Assembly (NCBI RefSeq): GCF_006442795.2
Contig: NZ_CP083956.1
Location: 434,001 to 498,000, forward strand
From: Mesorhizobium sp. B1-1-8
GTDB lineage: Bacteria; Pseudomonadota; Alphaproteobacteria; Rhizobiales; Rhizobiaceae
Length of the DNA: 64,000 nt
Direction: 5' to 3'
A program made the translations under genes and the position numbers. The notes below the pieces were generated by a model that saw only the letters and a program-made list of their open reading frames with translations, made no database searches and was not told the DNA's origin. Below, in pieces: positions 57,971 through 64,000 of this stretch (position 1 is the first letter of the stretch; each line of letters begins with the position of its first letter).

Positions 57971-59365
57971 TTATCCAGGCCTGATATTCTGGTTCAACCG
58001 GAAGAAATTGGTCGGGTCGTATTGCTTCTTGATGGCGGCGAGGCGCGCAAAGTCTGCGCCGTAAGCCTCCCGCACGCGCTCGTCACCCTCGTCGCCTAGA
58101 TTGTTGGCATAGACGCCGCCGGTGGAGAAGGGTCTGACCGCGTTCCACAGGTCGCGCGCCCAGCGGATGTTGACCTCGTCATCGGCCGGATCGTCCCAGA
58201 TGGCGATCGGGAAGCAGTCAAGCGCTGCATCGCGATTGGCGTAGGGCGAATGCGACGCCGGCACCCGAGCGATCGCGCCGCCGACCTGCTGCAAAACCAG
58301 CAGCGACGAGCGATTGGGGGCCTGCGCATAGCTGTTGAGCAGCGCGTCGATCGCACCGTCGCTGATCTCGCGCAGAAACTGCGCCTTCCAGTAATAGCGC
58401 CGTCCGCGAGGAAAGAGGCTATCGGCCGCCGATTGGATCTGAAGATAGGGAACCGCCTGAAGCCGGCTTTCGATGGGGGATCCGAATGCCATCAGCGGTG
58501 CGATGACGGCGTCGCCCGCTTCGGGTGCCCCGACATGGCAAGCCGAGATGCTGAAGGCTCGGTCGCCTGACGGCAGCGTAACCAGCGCGGCGTCGACGCT
58601 CAGCTCGTCCGGGGCATCACGCGAGAATTTGTCGTAAAACCGCATCGCCTCGCGCGCATGATCGTAGGCGTGCAGCACCGAGCCCACGAGAAGGTCCGGG
58701 CCGAGCGGATGCAGCCGGTATTCGAACGCCGTCACTATGCCGAAATTGCCGCCGCCGCCGCGCAAGGCCCAGAACAGGTCGGAATGCTCGGCTTCGCTCG
58801 TTCGCAACAGCCGTCCGTCGGCCGTGACGATGTCGGCGGCGACCAGATTATCGCAGCTCAGACCGTGCTTGCGCCCGAGCTTGCCGAAGCCGCCGCCCAG
58901 CGTGAGGCCGGCAATGCCGGTGTCGCCGTTGACGCCCATGGTCGTTGCAAGTCCGTGCGCCTGTGTGGCCGCGTCGAACTTGCCGAGGTTCAGACCGGCT
59001 TCGGCCCTGGCGATGCGGCGCGCGGGATCGACCGCGATCTTCTTCATGCGTGACAGATCGATCACCATCCCATCGTCGCAGACCGACAGACCTGCGACGT
59101 TGTGGCCGCCGCTGCGAACCGCCACGACACAGCCTTGCGACCTGGCATAGGTCACGGCCCGGGCGACATCACCGGAATCGGCGCAAAAGACGATTGCGGC
59201 AGGGCGTCTGTCGATCGCCCCATTCCAGACCCTGCGCGCCTGATCGTAGGCGGCGTCTGTCGGCAGCACCAGTTCGCCCCGCAAGCCTTGCCGCAGCTGT
59301 TCGAGCGCCGCGCCCGAAGAATGGGATTGGCCCAACAGCGCATCGATCTGTCGTGGAAGCTCCAT
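57971..59365 (-). CDS. FAD-linked oxidoreductase (berberine-bridge/6-hydroxynicotine-oxidase type)
   Basis: 464 residues. PCMH-type FAD domain with VRSGGHNVAG (H88 is the likely covalent FAD link), GDTGIAGLTLGGGFGKLGRKHGLSCDN and RGGGGNFGIVTAFEY; the C-terminal BBE domain ends YDPTNFFRLNQNI. The substrate is unknown. The start at 59365 is chosen because the upstream frame reads through the divergent promoter region. Divergent LysR suggests inducible control. Confidence 0.92.
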   Translation of the reverse strand: MELPRQIDALLGQSHSSGAALEQLRQGLRGELVLPTDAAYDQARRVWNGAIDRRPAAIVFCADSGDVARAVTYARSQGCVVAVRSGGHNVAGLSVCDDGMVIDLSRMKKIAVDPARRIARAEAGLNLGKFDAATQAHGLATTMGVNGDTGIAGLTLGGGFGKLGRKHGLSCDNLVAADIVTADGRLLRTSEAEHSDLFWALRGGGGNFGIVTAFEYRLHPLGPDLLVGSVLHAYDHAREAMRFYDKFSRDAPDELSVDAALVTLPSGDRAFSISACHVGAPEAGDAVIAPLMAFGSPIESRLQAVPYLQIQSAADSLFPRGRRYYWKAQFLREISDGAIDALLNSYAQAPNRSSLLVLQQVGGAIARVPASHSPYANRDAALDCFPIAIWDDPADDEVNIRWARDLWNAVRPFSTGGVYANNLGDEGDERVREAYGADFARLAAIKKQYDPTNFFRLNQNIRPG

Positions 59366-59445
59366 CGGTATCGTCCCCGGTTCTCGGCGGGACGATGGTC
59401 TCACAGGGAAGCGACCTTCTGCAAAAGCGAAATTCTTGGCTGCCG

Positions 59446-59462
59446 GATGAGAAAAATTCATC
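59446..59462. promoter_or_regulatory. LysR-type binding site between the FAD oxidase and LysR genes
   Basis: GATGA-gaaaaat-TCATC is an inverted repeat that includes a T-N11-A spacing, the usual LysR motif. It lies 13 bp before the LysR start in the 109-bp divergent gap. Confidence 0.45.
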
Positions 59463-59474
59463 TACGCTGCCGGC

Positions 59475-60380
59475 ATGAGCAACCGCCCGCCGCTGCGCGC
59501 TTTGCACGCCTTCGAGGCCGCCGCCAGGCACGGCAGCTTCAAGGCCGCAGCGGCGGAACTCGGCGTGACGCCGACGGCAATCAGCCACCAGGTCCGTTTG
59601 CTGGAAGAAATATGCGGCCGCAAGCTGTTCCAGCGCCGGCCGCGCCCGCTCGTGCTGACGAGTGCGGGAGCGCGCCTGTTTCCTATCCTGCGCAACGGTT
59701 TTGATCTGCTCGCCCGCTCCCTTGCCGCAGTTGCCGAGCCGGATGTTCAAGCGCCGCTAAGGGTAACGAGCCCGAACGCTTTCGCGAGCCGATGGCTGGT
59801 GCCCCGGTTGCCGAAATGGCGAGAGGCCAACCCTGCCGTGCCGCTGGAGATCATCGGCACGGACGCGCTGCTCGATCTGCGCGGAGGCGCTGCGGATGTG
59901 GCGATCCGCTACACACGCCGCCCGCCTTTGGGCTTTGCCGCGCAGGAGATATGCCGCGATATCTTCTTTCCCATTTGCAGTCCCCGATTATTGACAAGCG
60001 ACGGGCGAGCAATTGAGCGTGCCGCTGATCTCCTGCGTTATCCGTTGATTCATTTCGACTGGATGAACCGGGATCCGGATGCTCCCACCTGGTCCCGATG
60101 GCTGGCGACGGCCCGTTCGATCGATCCGGATCAGATCCCGGACAAAGCCTGGGATTTGAGCTTCCGCGAGGAACTGCATGCGATCGATGCGGTTGTCGCC
60201 GGGCAAGGCATTGCGATTTTGAGCGACGTCGTCGTCGGCCGTGAACTTGAAAACGGCTCGCTCGTCAAAGCGCATCCTTTGTCCTTGCCGGGCTACAGCT
60301 TTTATGTCGTATGGATGCACCACAGTCCGCGATCCACGGTGATAGAGTCCTTCCTGGCGTGGATGAGAGCCGTCATATGA
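59475..60380 (+). CDS. LysR-family regulator (GcvA-like)
   Basis: 301 residues. HTH at RALHAFEAAARHGSFKAAAAELGVTPTAISHQVRLLEE (residues 8-45). It regulates, most likely, the divergent flavin oxidase. Its sensor domain is GcvA-type, similar in length to the other LysR protein at 29765. Confidence 0.92.
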   Translation: MSNRPPLRALHAFEAAARHGSFKAAAAELGVTPTAISHQVRLLEEICGRKLFQRRPRPLVLTSAGARLFPILRNGFDLLARSLAAVAEPDVQAPLRVTSPNAFASRWLVPRLPKWREANPAVPLEIIGTDALLDLRGGAADVAIRYTRRPPLGFAAQEICRDIFFPICSPRLLTSDGRAIERAADLLRYPLIHFDWMNRDPDAPTWSRWLATARSIDPDQIPDKAWDLSFREELHAIDAVVAGQGIAILSDVVVGRELENGSLVKAHPLSLPGYSFYVVWMHHSPRSTVIESFLAWMRAVI

Positions 60381-60551
60381 TACGAAGCTGGCGCGCCGGG
60401 TCGGCCCGAGGGATAGGCATTTCGGTCCCCCCTTCACCGACCTGTTTGATTTTATCAGCGCGTGCGGCGCCTTGCGCTTGAGAACGCGAACGCTGTCATT
60501 CCGCCAAGGCAACGAACCGTCGTCGTTATCCGCCCACAGTTCGACATAGGC

Positions 60552-62252
60552 TCAGTAGCTTGGTGGCTCTTCGGTTGCTCCGCCAAGCAACCTGACATTG
60601 AGCCGGCCGCCCGTGAACAGCATGTCGTCAAGGGCCTCCGCAAGATCCCTGGAGGTCACGACCTCTCCGTCGCCCTGCATGATGCTGGTTTGTGCGGCAC
60701 GGCGCATAAGCTCTTTGATGAAGGCTGCGCTGACGCCCTTCGTACGCGCCACCGCCTCACTCACGATCTTGTCGGAAAGTTTCAGCCCACCGCCATAAAG
60801 GCGCACGAGCTTCTCCCGGCAGTCATCGTCCGGCAGCGGCACCTCGATGGCCTGGTCGATACGACCTGGACGCCCTGTGAGAGCACCTTCAAGTTGTTCG
60901 GGCCGGTTGGTGGTCAGCACGAACAAGATGTCTGCATTGTCCTTCAATCCGTCCATCTCGTTGAGCAAGGTATTGAGGAGGGATTCTTCGCACGGTCCCC
61001 CCATATTCTCGCGGTCGCGGGCAATGAGGTCCACATCCTCAATCACTACCGTCGCCGGCTGCAGCAGGCGTGCTAGTGTCATGTATTGCGACAGAAGGCC
61101 CATCTGGCCGGCAGTAATGATCAGCGTCGTATGTCCAGGGAGGTTGGCGGCGAGGTAGCGAATGGTGTGCGTCTTGCCGGTGCCTGGCGGGCCGTAGAGC
61201 AGGATGCCTTTGCGCGTCGATTGCCCAAGCCGCCTCAGCGCTTCTCGGCTCTCGATGAATCGGATCACGTTGCGATCGAGAAGCTTCAGGGTCTGTTCCG
61301 GCAGGATGATCGCTTCGCGTCGCACTTGCGGCAGGCGATGGACCATCACGCCTTTCGAGCGGCCCTGATAGTCCCCTTCAGTTTCGAGGGAAAGAACCTT
61401 GCCGCGGTAGGATCGCGCGGCATTGATGGCAGTCTCGAGCTGCGAGAAGCAGCGGTCCACAAGTGCCATACCATCCTCGCCGGCCGGCACGGCGATCTCG
61501 ACGCAGGTCCCGGACTCGCGGCCGTATTCGCGGTGGAAGGACAGCACGACCGCGTAATGCAGGTCACCATCGCGATTGAGCCACAAACCGTTGTTGAGAC
61601 ATTTTATTGGCTCGCTCTCGCCGATATCGACATCTTGATATTGCGCGGCCGAGATGGTGACGGCGAACTGTCCATCTTTCGTCAGGGCGGCATAGGTCAG
61701 CGTCTCGTAACGATGTTGCTCGTAGAGGCCGAAGAAGCGAACGGGCGAGACTGAGAACAGTTTGTCGAGCGCTACCTGCACGTCGGCGCGCATATGACCG
61801 GGAAACTGGCGGGATGTTGTGACGATCTCGTCATGCGCCAGTCCTGCGAAATGCCAGGCGATTGCCTCATGGGCGTATTTGAACTTTTTGTCGCGCGAAG
61901 CCTGCGCCGGTTGGTCGGGTGAGGTTGCGTCCTCGGTTCCGCCAGGAGCGGCCGTGATGCGAAGTGGATGATCGGCTGCCTTGATGCGCTGCTGGGCCGT
62001 ATCCAGCATCGCCTTCGCGACCGCGGAAGGATAGCTGCCGCACACAGCCTTTCCCTGCTGCGAGACCGTCGCGGTCAAGGCCTCGGCCTCCGACTCGGAC
62101 CGGCTGAAGACCGAGCGAATCAGATCGGCGACAAACGCCCATGGAGTCTGGTCGTCATTGTGGATGACAAGTTGTAGTGCCTCGTCGGGTGTATGGCGCA
62201 CTGTAACGGCTCGCTTTCTTAGGCTGCTGTGGGCCGACAATATCTGCGTCAT
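60552..62252 (-). CDS. ClpS-domain / AAA+ ATPase fusion protein
   Basis: 566 residues. Residues 25-100 are a ClpS domain (HNDD at 31-34, then GKAVCGSY and HPLRIT), the N-degron adaptor fold. Two specificity residues of ClpS are altered: the His of VHYQGK is S64 (VSQQGK) and the TPM gatekeeper is W38. Residues 110-330 form an uncharacterised linker domain. Residues 340-540 are an AAA+ module with Walker A GPPGTGKT (354-361), a BCS1-like Walker B VVIEDVD (402-408), sensor N449 (TTNRPE) and arginine finger RPGRID. It is a probable self-targeting unfoldase or remodeller. No ClpP-docking loop seen. Confidence 0.85.
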   Translation of the reverse strand: MTQILSAHSSLRKRAVTVRHTPDEALQLVIHNDDQTPWAFVADLIRSVFSRSESEAEALTATVSQQGKAVCGSYPSAVAKAMLDTAQQRIKAADHPLRITAAPGGTEDATSPDQPAQASRDKKFKYAHEAIAWHFAGLAHDEIVTTSRQFPGHMRADVQVALDKLFSVSPVRFFGLYEQHRYETLTYAALTKDGQFAVTISAAQYQDVDIGESEPIKCLNNGLWLNRDGDLHYAVVLSFHREYGRESGTCVEIAVPAGEDGMALVDRCFSQLETAINAARSYRGKVLSLETEGDYQGRSKGVMVHRLPQVRREAIILPEQTLKLLDRNVIRFIESREALRRLGQSTRKGILLYGPPGTGKTHTIRYLAANLPGHTTLIITAGQMGLLSQYMTLARLLQPATVVIEDVDLIARDRENMGGPCEESLLNTLLNEMDGLKDNADILFVLTTNRPEQLEGALTGRPGRIDQAIEVPLPDDDCREKLVRLYGGGLKLSDKIVSEAVARTKGVSAAFIKELMRRAAQTSIMQGDGEVVTSRDLAEALDDMLFTGGRLNVRLLGGATEEPPSY

Positions 62253-62586
62253 ATTGCATGATTTGTTAACAGATCAACGACCGACAGCTTGGGAACTATT
62301 CGGCTGGCAGTCGGGCGAGCGGAACTGCACGCCGCTGATCGTATCGCGCCCGTTGGCCGACTGCGGCTCGGCGCCCGTCGCGCTGACCGTCTGAGCTGGC
62401 GTCGCACTGCCAACAAGCGGCTACCGCGCCACAGTCAGCGCTGCAACCCCGGCAATCTCACAGATCAACCCCACGGATCGAGACTTCCATAAGGAGGTTG
62501 GTGAGCCGACGAAGTTCCTGTCCAGATAGCGTCTCATCTGCGCAGACGCTGGTGAACTGAGCCGCAAGTCTGCTGGCACCGCGCGC
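62253..62586. other. Gene-poor 334-bp gap between the ClpS-AAA+ gene and the sigma factor
   Basis: No intact gene. On the minus strand 62458-62586 reads AAQFTSVCADETLSGQELRR and on to a TGA, which looks like the C-terminus of a dead regulator, possibly MarR-like. Nearer the ATPase gene lies promoter-like AT-rich sequence (GATTTGTTAACAG). Confidence 0.35.
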
Positions 62587-63474
62587 CTAATCGCCAATCG
62601 GTCGGATATCGGCATCGGCCACGCAATAGGGCGCGTAGCGGAAATCGCGGATGCCGGCGACCTGGTCGCCGCGCCATTCGAGCAGCATGAAGCCGCGCAC
62701 GTCCCCATCCCCGTGCGGATCGCGGATCAGGATAGCCGGCTGGTTCTCGACGAAGCCGAGCGACAATGCCCAGTCGCTGATGCGGTCGTAGTTGCCGAAA
62801 TAGGTCGAGGCCTGCTTCTTGCCGCTGAGGCGGATGCGGTTGACGACCTCGAGCTGGATGTCCTCGGCAATCAGCGCCCTGACCGCATCGAAATCGCGCG
62901 CGTTGAACAGGTCGACATAGCGGCGCAGGCGGCGTTCCTCGTCGGCTTCGAGTTTCGGCATGGGGGCTTCGTCCGGCACCGATGCCAGCGTTCTCAATTC
63001 CGCCCGGCCGCGATGCAGCGCCGCCTTGGTGGCGGCGAGCGTGGCGCTCGTCACCTCGCAGGCTTCCTGCAGGCTGAGGCCGAGCACGTCAACCAGGATC
63101 ACGGCGCTGCGCTGCGCCGGCGAGAGCCGCATGAAGCTGCGCAGGCTGGTGGCCGCGGCAATCCGCGCGTCCGCGCTTTCTGCGGGGTCCTCTATTGTCG
63201 TCATGTCGGTCTCGATCATGCGCGAGCGCTCCCGCTGGCGGCGGCGCAGATGATCCTGCGCCGCGTTGTGAGCGATGCGAAAAAGCCATTGCTGCGGACG
63301 GTCGACCACCGCGCCGCCGTCGAGGGCCTGCAGCGCCTTCAGTACCGTCTCCTGCACGATATCCTCGCCGTCGATGACCGAACCGGCCATGCGGGCCGCG
63401 TAGCGGTGCAGTTTCGGCCGCAGGCCGGCCAGCATCGCTTCCAGCGCCGCGCGGTCTAGTTTTGCTGCGCTCAT
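62587..63474 (-). CDS. ECF-family RNA polymerase sigma factor with SnoaL-like C-terminal domain
   Basis: 295 residues: sigma region 2 (residues 12-80, AARMAGSVIDGEDIVQETVLKALQAL), region 4 (LSPAQRSAVILVDVLGLSLQEACEVTSATLAATKAALHRGRAEL) and a C-terminal NTF2/SnoaL-like domain from residue 180 (RRLRRYVDLFNARDFDAVRALIAED). SigJ/ECF41-like proteins use such a domain to control their own activity without an anti-sigma factor. The classical ECF41 C-terminal motifs are not obvious. The downstream partner is at 63534, upstream in transcription order. Confidence 0.9.
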   Translation of the reverse strand: MSAAKLDRAALEAMLAGLRPKLHRYAARMAGSVIDGEDIVQETVLKALQALDGGAVVDRPQQWLFRIAHNAAQDHLRRRQRERSRMIETDMTTIEDPAESADARIAAATSLRSFMRLSPAQRSAVILVDVLGLSLQEACEVTSATLAATKAALHRGRAELRTLASVPDEAPMPKLEADEERRLRRYVDLFNARDFDAVRALIAEDIQLEVVNRIRLSGKKQASTYFGNYDRISDWALSLGFVENQPAILIRDPHGDGDVRGFMLLEWRGDQVAGIRDFRYAPYCVADADIRPIGD

Positions 63475-63533
63475 CGGTTTCCCTCTCCGCACGCGATCCG
63501 GCACGGCGCAAGGGCCGTGCCGGATATCGCTGG

Positions 63534-63854
63534 TCAGGCCGGCACGGTTTCGGCGGCGCCGGCCAGCATACGATAGTCGCCGACGATCTTCGCCGCCGAT
63601 CTGGCAAGCGGCGTCGAGCGCCTTTCGCTATGATCGGCGCCGAAGGCCTTGAAGGCGTCAAGCTCTGTGATCGCCGAACTATCCTTGTCGAAGCCGACGA
63701 GATGGACGAATTCGCCATTCTCCAGTTCCAGCACGAGATAACGCACCGATTGCGGCTGCTTTTCGTTCAGCGCTTCGAACACCTTTGCCACCAGCGCGCG
63801 ATTCTGCGCGATGCTGGCATCTTTCACGCCGTAGCGAATGAGGTTGTAGGCCAT
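63534..63854 (-). CDS. Small alpha/beta protein (possible ABM/dimeric barrel fold) co-oriented with the sigma factor
   Basis: 106 residues starting MAYNLIRYGVKDASIAQNRALVAKVFEALNEKQPQSVRYLVLELENGEFVHLVGFDKDSS, a layout like antibiotic-biosynthesis monooxygenase-type dimeric barrels. AGGAGA precedes the ATG at 63854; the frame remains open upstream but without a ribosome site. It lies just upstream of the sigma-factor gene, and the pair is probably an operon. ECF41-like sigma factors are often neighbours of small oxidoreductase genes, so it may be a target. Confidence 0.8.
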   Translation of the reverse strand: MAYNLIRYGVKDASIAQNRALVAKVFEALNEKQPQSVRYLVLELENGEFVHLVGFDKDSSAITELDAFKAFGADHSERRSTPLARSAAKIVGDYRMLAGAAETVPA

Positions 63855-64000
63855 GGTTGGTCTCCTGTCTGGCAAGTCTGCACGAAGAAGACGTTCCATG
63901 TAGCCGAAAGGATTCTCTGCACCCGTCGGAATCTTTTTGGCCACCTCGATCGTCTTTCACCGTTGAGACCGCGTCGCGGTCTCCGCGATGAGGAGAGACA

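Noticed and set aside
62421..62708. 95-codon minus-strand frame over the sigma factor 3' end
   Set aside because: It is out of frame with the sigma factor and has no protein-like features.

Overview
The window is GC-rich chromosomal DNA from an alphaproteobacterium of the rhizobial lineage, most likely Mesorhizobium or a close Phyllobacteriaceae relative. I infer this from the dense short-spaced operons, the smo/mtl polyol operon, the urease cluster interrupted by small extra genes, the NodF-like acyl carrier protein, the DUF1127 protein and several families of palindromic repeats typical of that group. The taxonomic call is inference and was not searched.

Layout. 1-1657: a partial molybdenum-hydroxylase FAD subunit diverges from a nicotinamidase (pncA). 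1949-3370: NhaD-type Na+/H+ antiporter. 3505-8296: complete branched-chain-amino-acid/amide-type ABC importer on the minus strand (SBP, two permeases, two ATPases). 8436-14048: multi-pass membrane protein, nicotinate phosphoribosyltransferase (pncB), agmatinase-type ureohydrolase and a MATE exporter; pncA and pncB together give NAD salvage from nicotinamide. 14278-20660: AraC regulator plus a sugar/polyol ABC importer whose operon includes a xylitol/sorbitol-type medium-chain dehydrogenase. 20665-29555: the convergent eight-gene sorbitol/mannitol operon (SBP, two permeases, ATPase, sorbitol dehydrogenase, mannitol 2-dehydrogenase, HAD phosphatase, FGGY pentulose kinase). 29765-33813: LysR, DUF1127, a SorC-family sugar-responsive regulator with a matching operator at the polyol operon, a second HAD phosphatase and a class II aldolase.

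33896-42546 is the urease cluster (ureD, ureA, DUF1272, ureB, ureC, membrane protein, GST, ureE, ureF, DUF3995, ureG), broken between ureB and ureC by two small secreted-protein genes on the other strand. 42680-44147 is a NodFE-like acyl carrier protein / ketoacyl synthase pair. 44332-49805 holds a GST, a basic Lys/Ala-rich protein, a P-loop kinase, an uncharacterised enzyme-like protein, a D,D-carboxypeptidase and a DUF1003 membrane protein.

A tRNA-Arg(CCG) at 50064-50140 marks a change of character. From about 50.3 to 56.6 kb the sequence is a gene graveyard: remnants of an aldo/keto reductase, AraC, LysR, TfoX and a thiamine-diphosphate enzyme lie among small intact genes (RibD-type reductase, HxlR/DoxX pair, SRPBCC/ArsR group). 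The last stretch carries a VOC protein, a flavin oxidoreductase with divergent LysR, a ClpS-AAA+ fusion ATPase and an ECF sigma factor with its small partner gene.

The most interesting items are the ClpS-AAA+ fusion (60552-62252), which has lost a key N-degron-binding histidine; the chromosomal NodFE-like pair; the translationally coupled DUF3995 gene inside the urease operon; the SorC operator shared by regulator and operon; the stem-loops in all three binding-protein/permease gaps; and the families of mobile palindromes, some of which supply a start codon or a C-terminus to neighbouring genes.
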